A DNA stretch of 64,000 nucleotides from Onthophagus taurus (taxonomy: Eukaryota; Arthropoda; Insecta; Coleoptera; Scarabaeidae): contig NC_091966.1 of NCBI RefSeq assembly GCF_036711975.1, positions 28,527,501-28,591,500 of the forward strand, in the 5' to 3' direction. The notes under the pieces were generated by a model that was not told the origin of the DNA, searched no databases, and was given only the letters and a program-made list of their open reading frames with translations. A program made the translations under genes and the position numbers. Shown here piece by piece: positions 1 to 10,104 of this stretch (position 1 is the stretch's first letter; the number at the start of each line of letters is the position of its first letter).

Positions 1-285
1 GGAGTGAAAAACTGTAAGTTCCACTAAAGGTAAGAAAGGTATCAAGAATCTTGCATTTGCAGATGATAAGATTAGTATAAGGTTCAAGGAAAGGATATAC
101 CACGCAAGAAAAAAAATGCCAATAAAGGAGATGCGAAGGAGGAAGAGTATTATTGCCTAATTTGTGATGAAAAGTATGAGCATCCTCCAAGTGAAGACTG
201 GATAAAATGCTGCAAATCTAATTTATGGGCCCACGAAAACTGTATGAGAGGTGAAAGTACATCTAGAGGATTTATTTGTGATACC
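1..285 (+). mobile_element. Remnant of DDE_1 (Tigger/jerky-type) transposase C-terminal zinc-finger tail
   Basis: From about 127 to 280 the plus strand encodes a Cys/His-rich module, C-x2-C, then W-I-K-C-C, then W-A-H-E-N-C and a final C, resembling the PHD-like tail found at the C terminus of many insect pogo/Tigger transposases. The stretch upstream is Lys-rich and the frame closes soon after. No catalytic core is visible because the window begins here. It could also be a PHD finger of a host gene, but no exon structure supports that. Confidence 0.45.
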
Positions 286-424
286 TCACGTGCTGTGGGG
301 TAATTACGGAGACCAAGGTTTTGTTTTTTATTAATATTTGATTTATATTGAAAATTTATCTGCGTTGTTTATGAGAACTTAAGATTTATTAGTTTAAGTA
401 AAGTCTCTGTACTAAGTAACATTC

Positions 425-690
425 GTAACATTATCAGGTTTTTTTTTAACTAATCACTAGAACTAACACTAGAGAGTTCGCTTCAGAAGTTCAACTTCGA
501 ACTTGTTTTTGAAGAAGGTTGCAACACGGCATCCGAAACGCCTGAAACATTTTTTCAAAAGATGCTTGGCTTAACCCGAAAGTTTCTAGTTCTAGGTCTA
601 GTGTTAGTTCTAGTGATAGTGTTAGTTCTAGTTTTACTTTAATTAATACCGGCCGTGAAAGCCTTCGTACTTATTTTATGAGGTTTTGTT
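425..690. repeat. Foldback repeat family, copy 1 (Penelope-tail-like)
   Basis: The copy carries runs of the unit CTAGAACTAACACTAGA and its complement, a core with GAAGAAGGTTGCAAC and GGCATCCGAAACG, and the terminal block CCGGCCGTGAAAGCCTTCG. The same architecture recurs near 20302-20560 and 35283-35545, and a fragment of the terminal block occurs at about 28262. Copy 1 is the most diverged in its left arm. Confidence 0.75.
505..548 (+). ncRNA. Decayed hammerhead-like core in foldback copy 1
   Basis: The order GTTT, TTGAAGA, a GG-TGC/GCATCC hairpin, GAAA, then TGAAAC parallels the better motif at 20378-20419. The first core base is T instead of C and the expected GTC cleavage triplet reads GCC, so this copy should be inactive. 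Confidence 0.35.
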
Positions 691-889
691 TTATTTCAAT
701 TATCCCTTAAGTGCTCGCAATTACCCCACTCAACCCTAATGAAGCACACGATATATATGGAACAGTTCCACTCAACATACCTGTGAGTACACTAAATAAA
801 TCGGGAGCATAAATAGTACTGTTTGAAGCTTTACAAAGGTATTATATGGCAATAATAGCTGTTCAGGAAACAAATTAGTTAAAACAAGT

Positions 890-1480
890 TATTAGAGATA
901 TCAAAACACATACCGTGCTATACAGCTGTAAGGAAGCAGGAGTAAAATAACACGTTGTAGCATTTATTGTGGATAACAAAATCAAATCCAGTATTTTAGA
1001 CTTCTACTCAGTAAGCACAAGAATATGTATTAAGTTAAAACACAGTTCTGGAGAGAAAGATTTAGAAACAAAAGAAAGGATCGACAAAATCAGCTAACAG
1101 AAATATTTGTTATCACACAGATTCAAGATTATTTAACCTCTACTGGTCAATAGAACCGTTCAACTGGCAACTAATTTTTAAATTATGAGCGAACTATGAA
1201 AGATGCAGAGAAAACATACAAAGCAATGAAACAACGGACGACCAAATTGAGCCTGTAAAAGTGTATAATCACTTCGGAGTAGAACTAACAAGTCTTGGCA
1301 GAGATTCGAAGGACAAATATATTAGCTAACAAAGCATAGTTTGCAAAGATATGTTCGAGAGAAAACTCTTGAATACAAATTATTTAGACTGCTTTACTGC
1401 GGAATATTGCTAGCTAGCGGAGGTGTCACAGAAGGTGAGGAGTCTATTGTGGATCTTTGACCAAGTTGTCACTAGAAAAG
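890..1480 (+). mobile_element. Non-LTR retrotransposon (LINE) fragments
   Basis: Broken frames read like a LINE endonuclease segment near 940-1050 (V-A-F-I-V-D-N-K, then S-T-R-I-C) and a 3' reverse-transcriptase tail near 1260-1400 (N-H-F-G-V-E-L-T-S). Multiple stops and frame changes mark it as dead. The assignment rests on motif resemblance only. Confidence 0.4.
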
Positions 1481-2290
1481 TTTTTGCTATGCGAATGCAC
1501 AAATTCCGGAATATGTCGATATAATAATGTGCTTGTGAACTATAGGTATATTAAAAATGAAGAATCACGCTTTTAATTACTTTTCGTACACTGGATAACT
1601 GTTTTTGATGCCAATTCAATAATTTTCTTTGCTGTCGGCTGATACAGTTTAATTTCTACTTTGTTTACACCTATGTCATTTTTATCGAATAAAAACACAC
1701 AATTAAACAAACTGAAAAGACGATATCTCTAACCATTTTCAAATTAGACAGGGGGATTACATATGACGCGTACTATATACAGGAGGTATCTAAATTGATG
1801 TAAAAGATTTTAAGGGGTGATTTTTCAACGAAAATTAACCAAAAATAACCACTTCCGCTCCAAGTTACAGCCCTCTAAAATTAGGGGAAAAAAATTGTTT
1901 TTCTGTAATAAATCCACTATGGATGAATTTGGAAGGATGAAATTTGGCAGATGAAAAATCCACCCCTATAATACTTTGCATCAGAACTTTTTAATGCGTC
2001 CACATTTTTTTTATTTAGAAACTTGATCGTATTGAATACCTCTATTTAAATAGAGGAGACTGTGTCTCACAGAAAAAAGACTGTCGTGATAAACATAGAT
2101 AAGAACGTATTATTGTAGTTTGTTCGCGTCTTTGTTTACGCTAGGATCATTGTTCACGTTTGTTTGCGTGTTTATTTACACTTGAGCGCTTCATACGCTA
2201 GGATCATTGTTCATAATTATTGGATCTAATACACTAACAGGGTCTAGATCTAGCTGTATCTAACTAGATGATGTCGTTTAGACACTATTT
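1481..2290. other. Intergenic stretch without recognisable gene
   Basis: I see no coding signal. There is an exact 20-bp direct repeat, TACGCTAGGATCATTGTTCA, at 2137-2156 and 2194-2213. Homology to the paralogous gene at 10105-18876 begins at about 2300. Confidence 0.6.
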
Positions 2291-2443
2291 GGTCATCCTT
2301 GTCAGAATCAACGTACTATTACAATTATTTCACTTAAATTTCAGAACTGGGTTGAATCATCAACTAGTCTGCCCGGAATGTTTATGAAATATTGTGAACC
2401 GGACATTTAAAAATAATTTTGTTTCGTAAAAGTTAATATTTAC

Positions 2444-5400
2444 ATGTCCAAAAAATGAAAATGCAATCGTTTCATCACTGTGTATCAATATTGTATCTAC
2501 TGATGCGTATTCAATTCGTATAGAGCTACAAATGATTCTTGCTATATTGTATGCAGCTCCAATTAGAGTAGTAGGATCACAAAATCGATATCCATTAAAA
2601 AGTAGGTCTTTTACTGATATTATATGGAACAAGCTAGTTGTATCTTGAAATATTTTAGGCCATGTAGCATTTAGTGTAAGCGGATTTATTCCTACTTGAA
2701 AGTAATCCTTAAATGGAAAGGAGAAAATAAAATAAAACAAACAACTTAGTTTCTAACATTAAGCTCTCTCACCTGCATTGGTACATTTAGAACAGTAATC
2801 ATATCGTTCTCATTTAGTGGAGCTGAAGCTTCTGCGTCAAATTCATACCAGATTTCTTCGTAGTACTCTAACGTATCAGCTTCCTCATTGTATGTTATGT
2901 TGAGTTTCTCTCTATATTTTCTATAAAAGAAGAAAAAATAAATTAATATTTAATTATAGTGTCATTTCTGATAGTTGTTATGTTTTTAAAATATGTTTGT
3001 GTAAATGGGTTTCGAAAATTAGTACTGAGAGGCAAGGCGCTTAATAAGACGTTTTATCTTTATTAAGGTTAAGCTTTCGGATTTATTATTTTATCCTTCA
3101 TCAGAACATCATTTGTCTATAAGTATAAAAATCTAATGAAACGCTTTAAAATTAAAATTAAAAGAGGTTAACCTCTAAAACTTACGAAAATGAGCACAAT
3201 TTTGATATAAACAAGTCCATTGCAGGATGGAAGCTCACAGTTGGTAATTAAACAAGAATCCAACAGAATTCACAATTAACATGAATAATATAAGACGAAC
3301 AAGGTTGAATGTCATGATAACTTGACCAACTTATCTTTGGATGGACTTATGGACTTTGACTATCGGAAGCTTGGCCCTATTAAAAGAGGTTTTTTGTTTT
3401 TTGTATTCCTTCCCCGTTTTGGTTGATTTCCTAATAATTTAAACTTACTTCTTAAAGTTGTACAACCAGTATTTTTACCTTTCTTCTATTTGTTCGAATA
3501 TTAAATAGGATATTTTCAAGCAATTCTGTTAGAGTATGTTCCTGAAAAATGCTGTACAGTTGACAATTTAGCCGCGCAGACAGTAATTATGATTCCACTA
3601 CATAATAGTCAAGAATCCTAGCCCTAATATTATCAGAAAGCTTCTATTGATAATATGGCCTGTGGAAAGCACAAAGATTTTCTTCACACCAAATGTGACG
3701 TCGTTAATTTTATTTGCTAAATTAAACTGAATTAACATTTGCATTTTTGAATGTGAAACGGATTCATCTGGCATTTCTTCAATACTCTCCATATATATGT
3801 GTAACATGCTGTGCACACGACATGTAAAAATTTACACCTCAAATTTAACGTTTCGGACAGTACGATTAGCTCCCGAATCTCATTTCGTGTTGTTTCTTTA
3901 GTATAACCGTAATCTGCTCCACAGGCAAGATGCATTATATTTACAGTATTTGGCAACTACGCGAATGGTTGTTTCTTTTCAATGGTTAGTGTGATTAAAT
4001 TTTTTTCATCTCGATACTCAATAATTTCCGGACACTAGTTTATTAATAAAAACTGTTTATTTAAGTATCATCGATCATTTTTGAATTAAATTAGGAATAC
4101 TTTTTCTGTGACATCCTGTATACAGTTCGAACGGATTTTTCATCTTATATGGATACGTCAAAGACATACAAACTGCAAATATATCTAGGATTTAGAAAGA
4201 ACTTGGGAAAACATAGGAAACACTGTGACATTACTTTTTAGGAAACCAGTATTGCAAACAGAAATTTCAAATGTTGACCTAGAGTTGTACCATCCAACAT
4301 TTAAACAACAATGCATAAATATCTTATACATGGTTCCAAAATATTGTCTTGTCACTTATTGAATAATGGAGTTAGTAGGTTACGGAGGTGTACAATAAAA
4401 ATTTCAAAAGTATAATGAGATTAATTCAAGAAGATGCGGCAAGTCACAAGCCAATCAAGACACTTTCTGTTTTCTTTTTATAAATAGTGATCCGGTTGTA
4501 TTGAAGAATTGTGGGATGTGTGGAAGTGTTTATTGTTGATATTGTATCGATTTAGATGTATTGATAAACGCTATCGATACAAAGATAGAAAGCGAACGAA
4601 ACGAAGGAGATAAATTTCCTTATATTTCCTTTATTTTGATAAATGGGTTCAACTGTTAAAACTGTAATACATTTCCGGAGATTTGAATAAGTAATTTTCA
4701 TTTTGTGGATGCTCAGTATTCAAACAGAATGATAATTCTCTTTATTTTAGAGCTAAATAGTAGAAGTTAGCGATAATCTTTTCACATCGCATCGTTTGAC
4801 ACGTGAATGGAAAAAACATCATATGTTATTAGTCACATTTTTCAACTATTCGGATTGCCACTAATCGTATTGAATTTTGACAATCTTAAGAACAAAAACC
4901 AGGCATAAAAAAATTCCATAAAAAACTAAAAGTATCGGCGAGTGAGACCAGTTGACTGGATTTTGCGAAGACAAGTGGAATGTGAATAGGAGGTTGTCAA
5001 CAAAATACCAGGTTATGGGGTGCAACAGCATGCAAGATAGTATAGAAATATCATCATTAGGATGATAAAAGGTATTAATAATCTTTTTGGCGTTTGCGGA
5101 TATAGGGATAAAGTCCGAGGAACCTTATGTTGACTGAATATTTCATACTGCTACTGTATTTACTGTACTTTTGTCTGTAAATGACATCTTTCTGTAATTC
5201 TACTTTATTCGAGATTATTGTATACAGGATGTCCGGTATCTTCCGCATCAGAATCCTGTATAAATGTAACCGCCCAATATTAACTTGTAGAAAGAGTTGC
5301 CTATTAGAATGATTTTGTTGAACGATTTTGTTGAACTTAATAACTACATAAAGTTGTAAAGTTATAATGAAAATTGTTTTAGTTATAATGAAAGTTCTTA

Positions 5401-6762
5401 TTCTGTTATTACAGGGTGCGGCAACATAACTTTTTTCAAAACTTAATAAAACCTATTGTATGAATCAGAAAATTTGTATTTGCTTTTTATAATGTAGGCA
5501 CATATGTAATGTTTTGTTTTACACAGTTTTGAAGATCAAATCCGGTAGATGACGTCCCCCATTATCCATACACTGAGTAAATCGATTTCTGGCGTTTGTC
5601 ATGACTCTTGCCAGTATAGCAGGGGTTATGTTGGCAATTTCTTCCTGGATGTTGGTCAAATCTTGGACGGTTCACATAAACACGGGATTTCAATAAATTC
5701 CATAGAAAAAAATTACAAGGGGCCAAACCGGGAAACCGGGCCGGCCGGAAATTGCCCCTAATTGAGATTAGGCGTTTTGGGAAGTGTTCCCTCAAAACAG
5801 CCATCATGCTCTTGAAGTGTAAGACGTTGCACCGTCTTGTTGGAACCAAATGTCCCCTAAGTCCAACTCATGTAGCCGTGGTGATCGCAACGCTAAAGCT
5901 CTTACTGCCTCAATGTTCTCAAGTGTTCTAATGAGCCGAGATACTCCAGTTCTTTGTCTTGTCGCACTTGCACTTTGTCTGAACGTAGTTACACACGTAA
6001 CAATTGATTTCGGATACGAGACAGGGGCCAACGGGGCTAAATTAAAGCGATTCCGAAAACCGCACTGGGTTGCGATCACAGAACATCCGCTTGAAAAGTA
6101 GGCGTCAACGGGAAACGCATGCTCTTCACTGTTCTAACGCACTAGCGTTCCGGTACGACATCAAGTGACTAAATGGCGTACATTTCAAAAAAGCACCCTG
6201 TATATACATATTTAAAACAAGTTCGAGATTTTATCTCATCATTAGTTGAATCTATTCACTTCAAAAGTAAAACTTTATACCGTTTTACTTAAATAGATAT
6301 TATTTAAATAATTAATATTTAATAATTTAATATCTAATTTTAATAGATATTAAAATGTGAAAAAACTAAAGGTCACTCTTTGTAAGTAATCCTTATATTA
6401 CTTATTATACTATTTATTTATTACGTACTTGTAAATGTAAGGTCCTACTTCGCGAACAATAGGTGTTGCTCCTTTCATGATATCATTTACATTCTCTATA
6501 TTAAAGAGGTATACTTTGAAATTAATATCCAGTGGAGTAGAGACCCATCTATCAAATTGTTCAGTACCTTGTTTTAACCGCAACAGCTATAAAAATAATA
6601 AGTATAAATTGGTTACAAAATACATTCACAATATACAAATAAAATAACGCAACTATCTACCTCAATAAGTTCTTCTGATATAGTCGACTCATCTTCTATG
6701 TAAGAATTAACAATCGAAATGTTAAACAAAAGTACTATTGCAATATTTCGCAACCACATCAT
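2444..6762 (-). CDS. CD36/SNMP-like receptor, 5' half only (exons 1-4)
   Basis: Four exons can be placed: 6661-6762, 6429-6586, 2773-2920 and 2444-2707. Phases are 0, 2, 0, 0, with GT-AG ends matching the intact paralogues. Exon 1 begins MMWLRNIAIV and looks like a signal peptide ending in I-V-N-S. Exon 2 has the family motif Q-F-D-R-W-V and ends G-P-Y-I-Y. Exon 4 has F-N-G-Y-R-F-C. All four exons are open, about 222 residues in total. The closest relative is the gene at 10105-18876, and homology continues into the following intron down to about 2300, where it stops abruptly. No exon resembling the Cys-rich exon 5 or later exons lies between 1 and 2300. The copy is either a truncated duplicate or continues past the window start after a long intron. 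Intron 2 (2921-6428) holds a Penelope remnant, a receptor-like fragment and a mariner-type transposon. Confidence 0.75.
3030..3570 (-). mobile_element. Penelope-like element 3' remnant
   Basis: On the minus strand near 3545-3450 a short peptide reads E-H-T-L-T-E-L-L-E-N-I, matching the post-RT segment of the Penelope element at 16.2-18.1 kb (S-E-H-T-L-T-E-S-S). About 350 bp further downstream in that orientation lies a hammerhead-like motif. The rest is too decayed to read. It lies in intron 2 of the truncated CD36 copy. Confidence 0.4.
3068..3107 (-). ncRNA. Hammerhead ribozyme-like motif (Penelope tail)
   Basis: Read on the minus strand: stem I GTT, core CTGATGA, hairpin AGGAT with a 10-base A/T-rich loop and ATCC, then GAAA, minimal stem III AG/CT, triplet CTT and stem I AAC. 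All invariant core positions of the hammerhead consensus are present. Stem I is only 3 bp and stem II 4 bp, so activity is doubtful. Confidence 0.5.
3598..3956 (-). pseudogene. Possible chemoreceptor (GR/OR-like) C-terminal fragment
   Basis: Two overlapping minus-strand frames give a Thr/Glu-rich segment (K-E-T-T-R-N-E-I) followed by Q-F-N-L-A-N-K-I-N-D and a hydrophobic end S-F-L-I-I-L-G-L-G-F-L-T-I. That order resembles the last loop and final membrane segment of insect gustatory receptors. The frame shifts between the parts and there is no complete domain. It lies in intron 2 of the truncated CD36 copy. The family call is weak and a transposon origin is possible. Confidence 0.25.
5411..6201 (-). 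mobile_element. Internally deleted mariner/DUF4817-type DNA transposon
   Basis: The element starts CAGGGTGCGGC after a TA and ends GCACCCTG before TATA. Minus-strand frames contain the end of the N-terminal DUF4817-like region (E-N-I-E-A-V-R-A-L), directly followed by the DDE_3-type segment W-F-Q-Q-D-G-A-T and a tail with N-F-F-L-W, V-Y-V-N-R-P-R and G-G-R-H-L-P-D. The middle of the transposase (first catalytic Asp) is missing, and several frameshifts are present. It sits in intron 2 of the truncated CD36 copy, at the position corresponding to the TIR element in its paralogue. Confidence 0.65.
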
Positions 6763-8652
6763 TATTGTATCTTAGAAGCAATTGAAGGAACTGTGAGATG
6801 TATTAATTTATAATCAGATTTTTGCAAAGTAATAATGTGCTATCTCTTCCGATTAATATTATAATTAATGTTGTTTATTGTTTAAAATGATTTACCAAAT
6901 TTTATTAATACTCCGGTAAGCAGGCCAATAAAAGTTTAGATGAATCATTTTATTGTTTTATATACTTTAACTGGAATTAAAGAGACGTAAACAATAAAAA
7001 TTACATAACAGGCAATTTCTTTGAAAACAGAGAAGAGTCAACTTTTAAAGTAAGCGACAAATTTTTGAATTAGAGGTAAAAATTTTTACAGTAAACTTAT
7101 ATTAGTTCATTTTAATGAATTTCATGGTTATGATGCAATTATTAAATTGACGATTATTAAATTGACGATTTAATAATTATGGTATAACAATAACTGAAAA
7201 AGAATCTGATTTGCCACAAACAAGTAAAATGTATTACTCCAAAGCAGCAACCTTCATCCATTATGTATCACATATCTACATGAACAAAAGTCTATCCCCT
7301 TGACAGCTTCGTAATCAAATTTCATTATTGCTATGAACATCATTACAATGCTCTTTAAAGTTTTTAGCTGAATTTTTATGATGTTAAGAAGTACATAGAC
7401 ACAATAAGTTTCGTACTGGCTTCTATTAAGAAATTAGTAAAATCACCAATGAAATAGGGATGATAATTGAAATACTGCGCATTGTACAACGACAAAAACA
7501 TTGGTCAAATCCAAATAAGGATACTAACACTTCTGAGGAATATTTTCTTTTACATGTGTATGTATCCAAAAAAATTAATGGCAAACAAAATCAAAATGGT
7601 AGACAGCATTCAGATTTAATACTTAAATATCAAAGTCACTGTAGATATATACATCGGTAAAGTATACCTTAACTGTGATGATATCATAATACGTCTTTAT
7701 TTTGAATACCTATTATGTTCTGAGATACCAACAGGGACATGTCGAACTTGCTTTGCTCTAAGCTAATACTACATAAAACTAAAGCTAAAAGCTGTTTGAT
7801 ACATAATATGTTACAATAATCAAAAAACAGCAATAAAACGTTGGACATTTTATTTGGGCTCTGCCATTTCTGAAATTACCAACTGGCTCAGTATTTTAAA
7901 GTAGAAAAATTTGAAGATAGTTGCCCATTTATAATTGTACTAATGTGATTGGGCACATGTTTCCCTGGACTAAATATATATATAAAGCAAAAAGAAGAAA
8001 AAGAAGTAATGAAGTTGCTTCAATTCTCTTAACATTTCGTATAGCAAAGACTGAAACCCACCAGTTGATCATATTTAAAGATAACTGCCTGACATAAAAC
8101 AAAAACAAGTTCCTATTGAGTTTATAGTTGCAACTGGAAATGAAAAACAAATTTAAAACAACGCATCATTTACTTGTTTCTAAGTCATACTCGTCTTCCC
8201 TCAGATAAGGTCTTTCGAGGACCACTTATGGAAAAGCATCACTAACAATATGCACTACAAATTTTTTCTCCAATTGGCATAATCTGCAATGCAAATAAAA
8301 TACATCTTTCGCAGTCACAGTTGTAACACAGGAATAGTTTCTATAATTTACATCTATTCTTAAATATTAAGAAAATTTCGCTTATCGATGAGTTTACCCC
8401 ACAACTTATACACTACTTTATCTTATACACAAGCTTTATACACTAATTTCTGTTGTCATCTTTACGTTGCTATGCCAGTGAGACATGGCATAGGTCGCAC
8501 TATCGAAAATATAACAACAAAATGTAAGTATTTTAGTTCTGAACCAAATTAGTCAATTCTAAACACTAAATTTTGCGTAAACATCTTGACTATCACACTT
8601 ATATGTATAGGTAAGTTTATACCTCAATTACTGAAGCATCTTGATCCATAAT
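6763..8652. other. 5' flank and spacer between CD36 copies
   Basis: Homology to the 5' flank of the paralogue at 18876 extends for roughly 200 bp (to about 6960). Beyond that the sequence is AT-rich, with no ORF of recognisable family on either strand. Confidence 0.5.
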
Positions 8653-9687
8653 CTAAGTGTTAAGCTGGATTTATTCGCACCAATTTGTAAAACACCCTAA
8701 ACTCAGTATTTACTTGCAATGCCACTTTTAGGACTGTTACATCATCATTTTCACTTCCTAGGGATGTGTCTGCGTCAAACTCAAATTCTAAATTTTACGC
8801 ATGTTCTAATGATCATCATCGGTGACACCCGATGAGAGAAGGAAGAGAGGAGAGAAATGGTCAAGAGGAATAAAGAAGACGGTGTCAGGGTGGAATCTAA
8901 CCGAGAGCGACTACCAGAACCGATATTGATGAAGAATTGAAGCTGTAAAGCGACGACAGACGCTATAAAAAACCGCATTAATGCAACAGCAAAGTGTTGG
9001 AAAGAAATGATGTATCTGAACGGATTGATAAAAGAAATTATTGGTCGAGTCATAGAAGCTACATTACATATGGGCAGTGCCATTAGTTTGATTAAAACGG
9101 TGTGATAAATAAACGCGAAAACACATTGATGTGAGATACCATTAATATCATTATAATATTACTTATCTCGTAGTTGTCTTTAAAATTTAGTGATCGATAT
9201 TTGACGGCGGTCGATATTCGCCTTCTTTCCCATAGATTTGTCGTAAGATATGTTGTATTTTTTCCTAAACATTCTATACAAAAATGAATTAAGTATGAAA
9301 ATCAACACTTTCTAAACTACATTACTTATAGATGTAAGGTTCAATTTCTTTTACGTGCGGGCGAGCTCCGTTCAAACCTACATTACGCCAAATTTCTATT
9401 TCAAAGATATAAATTTTGAAATCAACCGTTATCATTAGCTCTTTCCATCTTTCATAGGCATCACTTCCATGCGATATAATATTAAGCAAAATTATATTAT
9501 GAATGAACACACACATTCTAAATAAAGAACTTGTTATCAGGTGTATTTAAAAAAAATTAATTACCTTGTTAATCTGATCATCAATAATAAAGGGCAATAA
9601 ACTCAATACTAAAAGTTTTCCAATAATTGCAATTAAAACACTGGCAATCGTCCAATATAAAAGTAATTTATTTTCAGATTTTCTCAT
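8653..9687 (-). pseudogene. CD36/SNMP-like pseudogene (chimeric, exons 1-4 partial)
   Basis: Exon 1 (9565-9687) is open: a 41-residue start with a strong hydrophobic segment ending I-I-D-D-Q-I-N-K and a proper GTAATT donor. Exon 2 follows a 48-bp intron, but after its first two codons (N-V) an extra stretch of roughly 30 bases breaks the frame. Frame then resumes at G-S-D-A-Y-E-R-W and runs to P-Y-I-Y-K. Exon 3 begins M-F-R-K-K-Y-N-I-S-Y but stops near 9190. After about 310 bp of unrelated sequence (about 8815-9120), 8653-8806 matches the exon 3 end and exon 4 start of the 22915-25380 gene. Intron 3 there is shrunk to 17 bp and exon 4 stops early. Exon 1 and the tail appear to come from different paralogue types. 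Confidence 0.75.
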
Positions 9688-10104
9688 TTTCCATCACAAA
9701 TGAAATTTTTACTGACGTAACTATAACAAAATCTGTAGTTGAACACTTTATGGACTTCATAAAGAAATACAATGCAAATTTCGATACAATTTTCAAAAAA
9801 TTAAAAGTTAATAGATAGCACGAACGTAAATAAGAGATAATTGATGAAAGCACAGCTGTATTTGACGATGCAACGCAACACAATTTTATATTATAATTAC
9901 GCCATTAATTTGTGTTCCTTTCGGTGGAGATAACAATAAAATACTTATTCATTTGATAATTTTATTTAGGTTATGACAGGTTTTGATAAAAACACTTGTT
10001 GATGACGGTCATACCTAGTTAATTAAATTTCGGTATCAGCTGACTAAAAATTATTAGCAATATTAAAATACTGTATTAATATAGTATACAAATAAATAAA
10101 ATAA
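9688..10104. other. Spacer with no recognised feature
   Basis: AT-rich sequence between the pseudogene start and the 3' end of the next CD36 gene. A short plus-strand frame here has no recognisable family and is treated as chance. Confidence 0.5.

Noticed and set aside
5549..6101. Plus-strand frames overlapping the mariner-type element
   Set aside because: The minus strand carries the recognisable transposase segments; the plus frames are their complement.
8781..9083. 100-codon minus-strand frame in the CD36 pseudogene region
   Set aside because: It has no recognisable domain, opens in the unrelated insert and runs backwards through repeat-like sequence; probably chance.
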